64,000 nucleotides of DNA from Coffea arabica (taxonomy: Eukaryota; Streptophyta; Magnoliopsida; Gentianales; Rubiaceae), in the NCBI RefSeq assembly GCF_036785885.1, contig NC_092320.1, forward strand, positions 15,253,557 through 15,317,556, written 5' to 3'. The notes beneath the pieces were generated by a model that saw only the letters and a program-made list of their open reading frames with translations, was not told the origin of the DNA and did no database searches. A program made the position numbers and the translations under genes. Below, in pieces: positions 12,725 through 25,885 of this stretch. Each line of letters begins with the position of its first letter. The stretch's first letter is position 1.

Positions 12725-14100
12725 AACATAGGTATAGAGCCATGCATTGACTCCTTTTTATTGCTTTTAGTTATCAAACTGCACCTATGAACATAGGCCC
12801 TAACTAGGAGCTGCAAGATTATGACACTAAACTAACAAGGGAAAAGAGCAAAGTTGTAATAAGATTAATATTGATGCATAATGTTCTAGACCATAAAACG
12901 TTACATTATATAGCATTCATGAATACAAAAATCAATTTGCTCACTAGTGAACCACAAATAAGCATCTCAACTTATTAGGACCATCAGGGAAGCTACATAC
13001 AGCAAATGGGCTAGGTGAAAGACAAAGGTTATCATAAAATAAATTACAAATTAATTTATGCATCAATCTTTTGTGATAATAATAAGAAGATAACCTTTGC
13101 AAAAAAATTATTACATAATTAAATTTCTGTAGCAGATAGTCTAATTTTCATACATTTGCCACCTAATGTAAAGAGGCAATTAAGAGATATTTCAATTTTC
13201 AAGCATATTCCAATTCTGAAATATAGTTACAAAAATAAGGGATGAAACCTAGCGCAACGTGCGGGTGTTGGGTGCCTATTTTAAAAATTTTTTACTTGAT
13301 TTTTAAGAAAAATACAATAAGATTGAGAAAACAAAAAGTATTTGCAGGTATAAGTTATTAAAAAAATATGTATATAAAGTAAGTATCATATCAGTTGAAG
13401 TAGAATTACCTATAAACACATCTTTTCATGCCCCATACAAAAATAAAATTAATTTTTAAGTGCACATAGTATTTTTTCCTACATATGTTAATCAAGAACA
13501 CAGAAAGAATTGTCAAAAAAATAATTACTGAATAACAGAATCAGAAAACATCTGTAGCAGATAGTCTAATTTTCATACATTTGCCACCTAATGTAAAGAG
13601 GCAATTAAGAGATATTTCAATTTTCAAGCATATTCTAATTCTGAAATATAGTTACAAAAATAGGGGATGAAATCCAGTGCAACGTGCGGGTGTTGGATGC
13701 CTTTTTTTAAAAATTTTTTTACTTGATTTTTAAGAAAAATACAATAAGATTGAGAAAGCAAAAAGTATTTGCAGATATAAGTTATTAAAAAAATATGTAT
13801 ATAAAGTAAGTGCACATAGTATTTTTTTCTACATATGTTAATCAAGAACACCGAAAGAATTGTCAAAAAAATAATTATTGAATAACAGAATCAGAAGACA
13901 TCCAAAGTTGAAGTCATAATATGTTAAATTTTATTATTCAACATGAACATAACAAATGAGAGCAAAAACTTGTTTTTTAATGTCAAATAAATAATTCCCA
14001 TCCTTATACTACATCTCGTTACAAGATTAAAAAAGCTTAACACTTAATTTTGTTCTTAACTAGTTTTATCTCATCCACATCAATTTTGACATACCTGACA
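12725..14100 (+). repeat. Dispersed repeat, copy A, with an internal tandem duplication
   Basis: This long repeat recurs at 15.18-15.90 kb and 41.34-42.40 kb. It opens with TATAGAGCCATGCATTGACT, passes through CTCACTAGTGAACCACAAAT, then TAGTCTAATTTTCATA, a GC-richer hairpin beginning GATGAAACC, and ends with a segment ending near GTTCTTAACTAGTTTTATCT. Here the hairpin half is present twice in tandem (13129-13552 and 13553 to about 13895, offset 424 bp); the second copy lacks about 75 bp. There are no open frames of interest. The hairpin half is the part that became joined into the 2.32-kb array. Confidence 0.8.
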
Positions 14101-14763
14101 CTCAAAAAGAAAAAAAAATAGAGTCAACCTTGTAAATATATTATGGAAAACTCAAAAGCATCACACAAATAATTTGTAAGTATCGGACAATCCATCTTAA
14201 CCAAGATCAAGGAAGTCCCAAAGTTTTTGTGCACATAGAATCCAAAATCCAAGAAAGTTGATGCCTAATATATTTTGGTCTTGTCAAACAGAAGTTCAAT
14301 CTAGATTACAAATTCTGGGCTTATAATGTCCAAATAGGTTAACATAAAATCTAGTTCAAAGTATACAAATTTGTATGATTTCAAAACAAATAAAATTGAC
14401 TTAAATGGAACATTAGAATTAGTTTAGTGTAGCAATATTATCACAAAATTTCGAGCTGAAACCCACATAGTTATTTAAACTGTTGTTTTGAAGGCGCAAA
14501 ATATTAAATAGATCACACTCCTCAAACGGACTTCATGTTTGTCTCTTGAACTCTTTAGTTTGAAAGATCAATGCAAAAGCAAGCCTAGCAACCACACCTT
14601 TATATGTAAGCCTTTTTGGCCGACTTATAGAGCAAATTCTAGTTGAATTGTACACTAGCAAGTTTGAGATTGATATTGGTTTATTCTTTAAGTATGAGTT
14701 TAGTTCTATCTTTTTTGTTCAATTGATTTTCAATTCCGTTTTCTATTTTGCTGGCGGTTGGGA

Positions 14764-14857
14764 AGCGATATGCAAAAAAATCAATGTAATAGTTAGCATC
14801 AGACACTAAGATGTCTGACGTTAACTATTGTATCAATTTTTTTGCATATTGCTTGGA
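14764..14857. repeat. Near-perfect inverted repeat (hairpin), arms about 43 bp, loop about 6 nt
   Basis: The left arm AAGCGATATGCAAAAAAATC and onward to CATCAGACA pairs with the right arm across a loop of about CTAAGA; the arms differ at only a few positions. Transcribed on either strand it would give a long stem. It may be a tiny foldback MITE or a young small-RNA precursor. No target duplication is apparent. Confidence 0.8.
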
Positions 14858-15177
14858 AGTGTAGGCACCAGTCTTTTTATTTGATTTGTTAAATGCATTG
14901 TTGACTTTTACTACTAGTAAATGGAAGATATAGATGATATTATCATAACTATAGATTCTACAAGTTCGAAGAACATGGTCTATAAGAAAACAAAATTTCA
15001 CTGTTTACCTACCATTCTCAGAAAGAAAGAGAATTGACTTTTTTTTGACATGTGAGGAATATGAAATGTTTGAGTTTTGAAAAAACATAGCAAAGATTAC
15101 CTTGTTAATCCCTATCTTCTAAACATGATACATAACAAAACTGGTGTTGATATTCACATGCTTGTTGAGGATGCTCA
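14858..15177. other. Intergenic, with a degenerate piece of the array gene fragment
   Basis: Around 14980-15180 the sequence (CACTGTTTACCTACC, AGAAAGAGAATTGACTTTTT, CCTTGTTAATCCCTATCTTC) is a diverged copy of the first exon piece found in every unit of the 16-41 kb array. It contains insertions and stops and is non-coding. Confidence 0.55.
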
Positions 15178-15900
15178 CTAGTGAACCGCAAATAAGCATC
15201 TCAACTTATTAGGACCACCAGGGAAGCTGCATATATCAAATGGGCTAAGTGAATGACAAAGGTCAACATAAAATAAATTACAAATTAATTTATGCATCAA
15301 TCTTTTGTGATAATAAGAAGAAGATAAACATTCACAAAAAATTTATTACATAATTAAATTTCTGTAGTGGATAGTCTAATTTTCATATATATGCCACCTA
15401 ATGTAAATAGGCAATCAAGAGATATTTCAATTCCAAACATATTCTAATTCTGCAATATAGTTACAAAAATAGGGGATGAAACCCCGCGCAATGCGTGGGT
15501 ATTGGGTGCCTTTTTTTAAAATTTTTTACATGATTTTAAAGAAAAATACAATAAGATTGAGAAGCAGAAAGTATTGCAGATATAAGTTATTAAAAAAAGA
15601 CAAGTATATAAGTATTATATCAGTTGAAGTAGAATTACTCATAAACAAATCCTTTCACGCCCTACACAAAAATAAGTTAATTTTTAAGTGCACATAGTAT
15701 TTTTTTTCTACATATATTAATCAAGAACACAGAAGTAAATGTCGAAAAAATGCTAACTGAATAACATAATAAGAAAACATCGAAAGTTGAAGTTATAATA
15801 TGTTACATTTTATTATTCAATATCAACATAACAAATGAGAGCAAAAACTTTTTTTTAATGTCAAATAAATAATTCTCATCCTTATACTACATCTCTACAT
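15178..15900 (+). repeat. Dispersed repeat, copy B (hairpin half)
   Basis: Same repeat as at 12.7-14.1 kb, from CTCACTAGTGAACCGCAAAT through the hairpin at 15475 to the TTATTATTCAATATCAACAT segment. It breaks off at about 15892, where the sequence jumps directly into LINE-derived sequence (ACATGCCTCAAATTATGTTG), an old recombination junction at the left edge of the array. Confidence 0.75.
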
Positions 15901-16177
15901 GCCTCAAATTATGTTGTTACCATTTAATTGGAATTTCTATGCGACAACTTCACTATATATCTTAGACTAATGCAACTTTGCTGTTGCCTTGCTGATTGAC
16001 TCCTACAAAGTGAAACTGATCGGGCTATGGACTGTTCTTATTTTTGGGAGTTTTCAAGGAAAGCTGACTTCATCTGTCTAATTTTCATATATATGTCACA
16101 TAACGTAAAGAGGCAATTAAGAGATATTTCAATATCCAAGCATATTCTAATTCTGAAATATAGTTAAAAAAAAAGGG

Positions 16178-17942
16178 ATGAAACCCAACGTGACGCGCGG
16201 GTGTTTGATGCCTTTTTAAAAATTTTTTACATGATTTTTAAGAAAAATACAATAAGATTGAGAAAGTAAAAAGTATTGCAGATATAAATTATTAAAAAAA
16301 ACAATATATAAAGTAAGTATCATATCAGTTGAAGTAGAATTGCACATACACTAATCCCTTCTCACCCTACACAAAAATAAAGTTAATTTTAAGTGCACAT
16401 AATTTTTTTTCTTCATATGTTAATCAAGAACAGAAACAAAATTGTCTATGAAAGCAGTCTATAAGAAGGCAGAGACTTCACTATTTACCTACCCCTCACA
16501 AAAAGAAAGAGAATTGACCATTTTGGCATGCAAGGAATATGAGATGTTTGACTTTTAGAAAAAACACAGTTTGGATTACCTTGTTAATCCCTATCTTCTA
16601 AATACGATACCTAACTGGTGTTGATATTCACATGCTTGTTGAGGATGCCATGCCTTATAATGCTTGGTTTGAGTTATTCAAGGGCAAAATGAAATATCAT
16701 AAGGAAAATGTATGGGAAAAGGCCAAAATATATCTTGGGGCATTATTTAGGTCAGTTTTAAAATTGTCATTGCAATTATCTTAGTTATGTCTTTTGATTT
16801 TTTTTATTGCTTTAATCTGAAAATTTTGTTAAAAATTTGTAGTGAGCTTATGGAATCAATGTTGAAAGCTCATGAAAACGGCTTCAAAGTTCATGATAGA
16901 ATTGGTATCGTTGTATATGTGGAGAAGAAAAGGGACCATGATCATATTGTGAAAAAATGCAAGTTCACTTACTTGGATATTGCTAATGGTATTCTTAGCA
17001 AACTGACTGTCCTTGTATCTTTTTGATATCATCCACCAAAGCTCATCATCAAAATGTTTATCAAAAGTACTCTATTTTAATCCTTTGAACAAGATAAAGC
17101 TTCTCTCTAGTTGTTCGCACTTTACTAGATATATCCCTGTAATTTCACTTATTTAATTTCTTAAGTCATGTCCTCAATATTCTAAGTTTATTACATAAAA
17201 CTTCTAATGGGTTGCCCACTACATCTGGTTTTCAAGCATTTCATAAGACTTCTTGGAACCTAGAACTTTTCATCTGGATTTTGTGAAATTTGAATGGCTT
17301 AGGTCCAACATCTCAATCTTTTATTATACAAATAAATGATGGCGTGCAACCAGCTATTTCAGGATCCAAAACTTCTGTGTGTAACGGTTTCCCAACCTAG
17401 CTTGCTAATTTTTTTAGTCCTCTAGTAGTATAATAATGCAACTTGAGTCCTGGAAGGCAGATAGGCACAGCCTCCAAGCATCCTTATATCCAAATTAGGA
17501 TTCCATGGCTTGAAGAACAACGTGCGACTATCAAAGGGCCAAGGAGACTGCTCCAATATATTGCTCTTAACATCCTCAGAACTACAATCGAGCACAGACA
17601 CACCATTTTTCAGCATAGTACACTCTACATGCCTCAAATTATTTTGTTACCATTTAATTGAAATTTCTATGCGACAACTACACTATATGTCTTAAAGTAA
17701 TGCAACTTTGCTGCTGCCTTGCTGGTTGACTCCTATAAAGTGAAACAGATCGGACTATAGACTGTTCTTATTTTTGGAAGTCTTCAAGGAAAGCTGACTT
17801 CATCTGTTTAATTTTCATAATTAAATTTCTATAGTGGATAGTCTAATTTTCATAAATATGCCACCTAATGTAAAGAGGCAATTAAGAGATATTTTAATAT
17901 CGAAGCATATTCTAATTTTGAAATATAGTTACAAAAATAGGG
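16178..17942. repeat. Array unit 1 (shortened)
   Basis: It contains the gene fragment at about 16442-17015 (second exon reading SELMESMLKAHENGF) and LINE sequence at about 17035-17820 on the minus strand. It is 1765 bp long because about 560 bp is missing: the sequence jumps from the end of the gene fragment straight into CATCCACCAAAGCTCATCAT, deleting the LINE zinc-binding/RNase H piece and its poly(A) tail. The LINE DUF4283-like piece (EQSPWPFDSRTLFFKPWNP) is best preserved here. Confidence 0.85.
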
Positions 17943-20405
17943 GATAAAATCCAATGCGACTGTAGGTGTTGGATGCCTTTTTTTAAAAAAAATTTTACAT
18001 AATTTTTAAGAAAAATATAATAAGATTGAGAAAGTAAAAAGTATTGCAGATATAAATTGTTTAAAAAAATGTAGATAAAGTAAGTATCATATCAGTTGAA
18101 ATAGAATTACACGTACACTAATCCCTTCTCGCCCTACACAAAAATAAAGTTAATTTCTAATTGCACATAATATTTTTTTGTACATAATTTAATCAAGAAC
18201 CGGACGAAATTGTCCATGAAAGCAGTCTATAAGAAGGCAGAGACTTCACTATTTACCTACCCCTCACAAAAAGAAAGACAATTGACCATTTTGCCATGTG
18301 AGGAATATGTGATATTTGACTTTTTGAAAAAACACAGTATCCATTACCTTGTTAATCCCGATCTTCTAAATACAATACCTAATTGGTGTTGATATTCACA
18401 TGCTTGTTGAGAATGCCATGCCTTATGATGCCTAGTTTGAGTTAGTCAATGGCAAAATGAAATATCAAACGAAAACGTTAGGGAAAAGGCCAAAATATAT
18501 CTTGGGGCCAAAATATCAAATAAAGTTAATTTCTAATTGCACATAATATTTTTTTGTACATAATTTAATCAAGAACCGGACGAAATTGTCCATGAAAGCA
18601 GTCTATAAGAAGGCAGAGACTTCACTATTTACCTACCCCTCACAAAAAGAAAGACAATTGACCATTTTGCCATGTGAGGAATATGTGATATTTGACTTTT
18701 TGAAAAAACACAGTATCCATTACCTTGTTAATCCCGATCTTCTAAATACAATACCTAATTGGTGTTGATATTCACATGCTTGTTGAGAATGCCATGCCTT
18801 ATGATGCCTAGTTTGAGTTAGTCAATGGCAAAATGAAATATCAAACGAAAACGTTAGGGAAAAGGCCAAAATATATCTTGGGGCCAAAATATCAAATGAA
18901 ATCAATGAAAGTGTCCTTGTATCTTTTTGATATTGTCTAAACTATTTATTTTCTCCTAATCTACTATTGGTATGAGTGCAAGGGGGTCCTTACGTAGCCA
19001 ACATGAAATGATTTTGGGAAAAGGTGGATACATTCCATAAGGGATGCCGATGTTTTAGTGCAGCACCACAGCATCTCAAAGATTTCATTGCTGCACCATC
19101 GCATAATTTGTAAGCATTGATTTCATTTTTTGTTAAAATTGTGTTTTTTTTAGTAAGTTATACCTTGCATTGATGTGGCAATAAGAGTACACAAGGGAGG
19201 GGATCTCCTAAACAACTTTACAACAGAAAGAAAACTAACATTTTAAAATAAAATACACCATACAAATATTAGACTAAGCAAATATAAATTTGGGAAGATT
19301 CATCTCAAAACACAACAGCAGTGTTTCAGAACTTGCTTTAAATTGCTTGCAGCCCGCTGTCATGCCTTGAATGGCGTAGACATGTTGCTTAAATACACTG
19401 ATATTCCAGTAGATCCAAACCTTATAGAATGTTGCAGCAAAAACTATCCTTCTTACTATAGGGACAAAGGAAACCAGAGAACAGTTCAATATCATCCACC
19501 AAAGCTCATCATCAAAATTTTTATCAAAAGCACTCTATTTTAATCCTTTGAACAAGATAAAGCTCCTCTCTAGTTGTCCGCACTTTTCTAGATATATCCT
19601 TGTAATTCCGCTTATTCAATTCCATAAGCCCTGTTCTCAATTTTTTAAGTTTACTGCATAAAACTTCTAATGGGTTGCCCTCAACATCTGGTTTCCAAGC
19701 ATTTCATAAGACTTCCTGGAATCCAAAACTTTTCATCCGGATTTTGTGAAATTTGAATGGCTTAGGTCCAGCATCTCAATCTTCCATTATACAAATAAAT
19801 GAGAGTGTGCAACCGGCTATCTCAGGATCCAACACTTCTGTGTATAACGATTTCCCAACCTAGCTTGCTAATTTTTTTAGTCCTCTAGTAGTATAATAAT
19901 GCAACTTGAGTCCTGGAAGGCTGATGGGCACAGGCTCCAATCATTCTTATATCCAAATTAGGATTCCATGGCTTTAAAAACAACGTACGATGATCAAAGG
20001 GCCAAGGAGACTGCTTCGATATATTGTTCTTAACATCCTCAAAACTACAATCGAACACAGACACACCATTTTTTAGCATAGTACACTCCACATGCCTCAA
20101 ATTATGTTGTTACCATTTAATTGAAATTTCTATGCGACAATTTCACTATATATCGTTGACCAATGCAACTTTGTTGTTGCCTTGCTGGTTGACTCCTATA
20201 AAGTGAAGCTAATCGGACTATCGACTGTTCTTATTTTTGGAAGTCTTCAAGGAAAGCTAACTTCATCTGTCTAATTTTCATAATTAAATTTCTATAGTGG
20301 ATAGTCTAATTTTCATATATATGCCACCTAATGTAAAGAGGCAATTAAGAGATATTTCAATTTCCAAACATTTTTTAATTCTGAAAGATAGTTATAAAAA
20401 TAGGG
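17943..20405. repeat. Array unit 2 (internal duplication, second gene exon deleted)
   Basis: It carries the first gene-fragment exon twice and lacks the second exon entirely; sequence jumps from CCAAAATATCAAAT to the downstream GTGTCCTTGTATCTTTTTGA. LINE sequence on the minus strand occupies about 19150-20270. The hairpin at 17943 has a changed stem (ATCCAA...TTGGAT) in which both sides changed together. Confidence 0.85.
18146..18897 (+). repeat. Apparently identical 376-bp tandem duplication in unit 2
   Basis: Copies at about 18146-18521 and 18522-18897 look identical base for base by eye. Each contains the same 60-codon open frame (18210-18392 and 18586-18768, opening MSMKAVYKKAETSLFTYPSQ). 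These frames keep a Leu codon (TTG, in FDFLKKH) where most other units have TAG. The identity implies a very recent event or an assembly artefact. Confidence 0.85.
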
Positions 20406-23400
20406 GATGAAACCCAACGTGACGCGCCGGTGTTGGGTGCCTTTTTTAAAAATTTTTTACATGATTTTTAAGAAAAATACAATAAGATTGAGAATGTAAA
20501 AAGTGTTGTAGATATAAATTGTTAAAAAACGTGTATATAAAGTAAGTATCATATCAGTTGAAATAGAATTACACGTACACTAATCCCTTCTCGCCCTACA
20601 CAAAAATAAAGTTAATTTTGAGTGCACATAATGTTTTTTTCTATATATGTTAATCAAGAACAGAATCGAAATTGTCTATGAAAACAGTCTATAAGAAGGC
20701 AGAGACTTCACTATTTACCTACCCCTCACAAAAAGAAAGAGAATTGACCATTTTGCCATGCAAAGAATATGAGATGTTTGACTTTTAGAAAAAACACAGT
20801 TTGGATTACCTTGTTAATCCCTATCTTCTAAATACGATACCTAACTGGTGTTGATATCCACATGCTTGTTGAGGATGCCATGCCTTACGATACTTGGTTT
20901 GAGTTATTCAAGGGAAAATGAAATATCAGAAGGAAAACATGTGGGAAAGGGTCAAAATATATCTTGGAGCATTATTTAGGTCAGTTTTAAATTGTCGTTG
21001 CAATTATCTTAGTTATGTCTTTTGATTGTTTTTATTGCTTTAATCTGAAAATTTTGTTAAAAATTTGTAGTGAGCTTATGGAATCAATGTTGAAAGCTCA
21101 TGAAAACGGCTTCAAAGTTCATGATAGAATTGGTATCGTTGTATATGTGGAGAAGGAAAGGGACCATGATCATATTGTGAAAAAATGCAAGTTCACTTAC
21201 TTGGATATTGCTAATGGTATTCTTAGCAAACTGAGTGTCCTTATATTTTTTTGATATTATCTAAACTATTTATTCTCTCCTAATCTACTATTGGTGTGAG
21301 TACAAGGGGTTCTTTACGTAGACGACATGAAATGGTTTTGAAAAAAGATTGATATATTCTATAAGGGATGCTGATGTTTTAGTGCAGCACCACAGCATCT
21401 CAAAGATTTCATTGCTGCGCCAGCACATAATTTGTAAGCATTGATTTCATGTTTTGTTAAAATTGTATTTTTTTAGTAAGTTATACCTTGTATTGATGTC
21501 GCAATAAGAGTACACCAGGGATGGAATCTCCTAAACAACTTTGCAATCGAAAAAAAACTAACATCTTAAAATAAAATACACTATACAAATGTTAGGCTAA
21601 GCAAATATAGAATTGAAAAGATTCATCTCAAAACACAACTGCACTGTTTCTAAACTAGATTTAAATTGCTTCCAGCCCACTGCCATTCCTCGAATGGCGT
21701 AGACATATAGTTTAAAAACACTGACATTCCTGTAGATCCAAACCTTGTAGAATGTTGCAGCAAAAACTATACTTCTCACTATAGGAACAAAGGAAACCAG
21801 AGAACAGTTCAATATGTGACGGCCCCACCTCCCCCTAAGGCGAACCAGAGGGTTCGGCGGGCCGCCTGCCCAACTCTCGCCGGAACTCAGTCGATCACTA
21901 CAATCCTCAAATGAATTACAATATAAATCTCAAATATACATCACATGGTCCACAAACATACATCCAAGTCTCCAATAATTACATGTCACAAATGCAGCGG
22001 AAACTGATTCCAATCGTGGAATGTATACTTACATCCATATCAATTTCAAATATTTATACAAGACCAACTCGTACATAAAATAGATCCAAACTTAAACTGT
22101 ACACGATATAAGCCATCCAGTCACGTGAATAAGCACAACAAGCCCTTCCTTCGCCTTGAGCCCTGTGGGGGGGAAATAAAACATTTTTGGGGTGAGCTAA
22201 AAGCCCAGTGAGTAACCAGTAAAATCAGTAATCAAATAGTTTTCACAAAAATTCATTTCATTGATGTCATGGTTCAGAAATCAGATGTACGTATTTTTGC
22301 TCTCGTGAGCCAGTGAAATCATTGTAATGTTTTAGAAGTTCAATAAGTAACCGGGGGTAAAAATGTAATTTTGTTACAGGTCAACATTTGCACAGTGAGA
22401 GTAAAACAAAAGCAGAAAATGACACCACATGGTAATTCCACAAAGCTCAATGAGCTAAAATCTCAATAAGGTTCCGAACATGAAATTTCATAACAAAGCC
22501 AACACATTAACCATCAATAATCAATAATTCAAGAAACAATTACAATGGAAAGCGATAGTAACATATTCATTAAAAGGATACCGCTCACATGGAGCTATTC
22601 ATTTGTTCGTTCCCCTGACATTTCCCCTTATTCCTCCAATTATTTGAAAATTTCATTTTTATAAATAAACCCTCGTTCATCTTTTTATTCGTTCATCCCC
22701 TTTTCCGGACGTTGACCGGACTCCACCCATCCGACGTTGGCCGGACTCCACCCATACGGACGTAGCCGGACTACAAGGTAATACTCGAGTATACCAAATT
22801 CACCCAGGGTCACCATATCGCCCGACCGAGTCCGCTTCTGGCTCGAGTCGATCGGTAACGTAGGGCAGTGGCCAGTTCAGCCAAAAGGCTTACATCATGC
22901 GCAACTAGCATTTAATCATTAATCATTGAAAATTTCATATTTATTTAGGTCGAGTGCGATAAAGTACACACTCGCCTAGAAAACTCGTTTTAACAATCAT
23001 CGAAAGCACTTAACACATTATCAATCACTAATAACAAGCCAATAAGTCAAGAATTACAGCAAACAAGGAACACCCATATGCAAGCACGCATGATATGCAA
23101 GAAAACAGTTCAAAAGTAACTTTGGAAATAGTTTAAAAGTAAATAATGCAAGAAAACGGTACAAAAGTAACTTCAGAAATAGTTTGAGGTCACTCACCTC
23201 AATGGCTCAGAAATCATCCATCATGTATCATTGCCTTGCTCAAACCCAAGTCTTAGATCACAAACTCAATGCAAACAAATCCTTTAAAAGTTCGGACAGC
23301 ACTTCCCCTACATTTGCTAACTTTTCCAGCCATCATGGCTTCATTATTTCCTCAGCCAGTCCCAAAGGTACACACACAACAACAAGTTCATCCATAGTCA

Positions 23401-25885
23401 TTCAGCAAGCTCCAAGTAATACTAGTGCAAGTCAAGTTAGGGGGAAAAAAAATCCGGAAATGAAACTTAAGCTCAAAACCAGAAAAACAGTTTTGACGTC
23501 ATTTTGCGGTAATGGTACCAAAGGCGTTATGATTGTCGGAAGAAGGTACAAGACCCACCGTTGCAAAGATAAGAGATAGGTCTACAACAATGTAGAAGGC
23601 CACTCAGTCCAAATCCTAGCACAACTAGGTCAAATGTGCCAAATACTCAACCGGAAACACCAAAAACAGGTTTACAAATCACATAATGCTGTAATTACTA
23701 TAACTCAGTCTATACAGGTCCAAATACCGAAATTCCAAAGGCATATGCTAGCTAAGACATCCAGATACATTTCATCAGAAGACACCAACACCTAAATCCA
23801 AAGCAATTCCAGTCAAAATGGCCAATTACAAGTGCGGTTTTTGCATTCTGATCAACCCAGAACAGCAACAGTAAAATCGGCATATCTCACTCTACACTAA
23901 TCCAAATGACCTGAAATTTTACAGGCACTTCAAACTCATCAATACCTACAACTTTCATGTTTTGAGCAAAGTCCAACTCGGCCTCTAACATGGTGCAATA
24001 AATTCGGGCAGAATGAAGAACTACAAAACCTAATTTTCTGAAATTTCTTCCAAAACAGAAATTGATTGCACTTAATCACTTTTTCCACCTCCTAGAGTCA
24101 TTAAACATCATTTCCAATCATCATACATGACCACCCAATCATATCCCTATGAAAACAGAAAAATCCCCAAAAATAATAAAACTTCACCAATTCAACCAAA
24201 CTCAAGAAATAATCCATGAAATTGCATCTTATAACACCATTAATCATGAATTGAACATCATTAGAGGAAGGAGAGGTGTTCATCCACCACTTACCTTAGC
24301 AAAACAAGAGGGAGAGCTACTTGTCACCTTAAGCTTCCAAACAACTTCACCAAACAACTCACTATCCTAAAAGAAGAGGTTTTATGGAGTAGAAACTAGA
24401 TCAAGCAAGTGTTTTGGAGGATTTGAGCTAGATAATTGCCAAACTTTGAAGAGGTTTTTTCTTCCTTCTTTGCTAGAGAGAGAATCAGCCAAGAGGTTGA
24501 AGACAAGAATGAATTTTGTGTGATTTTTAAGATATTTAAGCAATTGGTCAAAAAGTCAAGAAAATGAATAGTAAGTCATAAGCTATTTCCAATACAATGG
24601 TGACACTTGTCACCTCCATAAATGCAATCTTATCTTTTCTTTTTCCTCTCACATCAATCAATTCACATCCTCTATTTATCCCTTAACACCCGATAAATTT
24701 TACACAGTATCCGGAATTTAACCTAATTGGCCAAATTTTTCCGAACTTTTCGCACTTGTGGGTCCCACGTCCGTTATATATTCTTAATTTTCTAAAAACT
24801 CTCCAATACTAGGAAAATCATTTTAAAACTATTTTTGCTCATAAACTTTATCTGGGGAATTTTTCTAATCAAGAAAATGTAGAAAAACGGGCGATTAAAA
24901 AAATAAACCCTCGAAAATTACAAAATTTTCGGGTTCTCAAACTCATTTTTTTTGGGGGCGTCACACAATATCATCCATCAAAGCTCATCATCAAAATGTT
25001 TATCAAAAGCACTCTATTTTAATCCTTTGAGCACGATAAAGCTCCTCTCTAGTTGTTCGCACTTTGCTAGATATATCCCTGTAATTTCACTTATTTAATT
25101 CCTTAAGTCTTGTCCTCAATATTCTAAGTTTATTGCATAAAACTTCTAATGGGTTGCCCACTACATCTGGTTTTCAAGCATTTCATAAGACTTCTTGGAA
25201 CCTAGAACTTTTCATCTGGATTTTGTGAAATTTGAATGACTTAGGTCCAGCATCTCAATCTTCTATTATACAAATAAATGAGGGCGTGCAACCGGCTATC
25301 TCAGTATCCAAATCTTCCGTCTATAACGGTTTCCCAACCTAGCTTGCTAATTTTTTTAATCCTCTAGTATTATAATAATGCAACTTGAGTCCTGGAAGGC
25401 TGATAGGAACTAGTTTCAAGCATCTTTATATCCAAATTAGGATTCCATGGCTTGAACAACAACGTGCGACTATCAAAGGGCCAACGAGACTGCTCTGATA
25501 TACTGTTCTTAACATCCTTATAATTACAATCGAACACAAACACACAATTTTTTAGCATAGTACACTCCACATGCCTCAAATTATGTTGTTACTATTTAAT
25601 TGAAATTTCTATTCGACAATTTCACTATATATCTTTGACCAATGCAACTTTGCTGTTGCCTTGCTGGTTGACTCCTATAAAGTGAAACTAATCGGACTAT
25701 CGACTGTTCTTATTTTTAGAAGTCTTCAAGGAAAGCTAACTTCATCTGTCTAATTTTCATAATTAAATTACAAATAGTGGATAGTCTAATTTTCATATAT
25801 ATGCCACCTAATGTAAAGAGGCAATTAAGAGATATTTCAATTTCCAAACATTTTCTAATTCTGAAAGATAGTTATAAAAATAGGG
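20406..25885. repeat. Array unit 3 (split by a solo LTR)
   Basis: A full-length unit once the LTR at 21815-24965 and one target copy are removed (2324 bp). The gene fragment lies at about 20672-21243. The LINE (minus) is interrupted within its zinc-binding/RNase H-like part and resumes at 24971 with TCATCCATCAAAGCTCATC. Confidence 0.85.
21815..24965 (-). mobile_element. Solo LTR, 3151 bp, with 5-bp target duplication
   Basis: The element begins TGTGACGGCCCCACC and ends GGGGGCGTCACA, giving TG...CA termini, and is flanked by CAATA on both sides (21810-21814 and 24966-24970). No second internal copy of the ends, no primer-binding site and no gag/pol coding was seen, so it is one LTR left after recombination between two. 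Its minus strand reads like the plus strand of the 35.66-39.24 kb element (start TGTGACGCCCC..., then AACCCGAAAATTTT), which gives the orientation. A Ty3/gypsy Tekay/Del-type chromovirus origin is inferred from the large LTR and its start motif. A 131-codon frame on the plus strand (23184-23579) is antisense and not supported. Confidence 0.8.

Noticed and set aside
23184..23579. Open frame of 131 codons on the plus strand
   Set aside because: It is inside a solo LTR and antisense to its likely transcription direction, with no recognisable domain.
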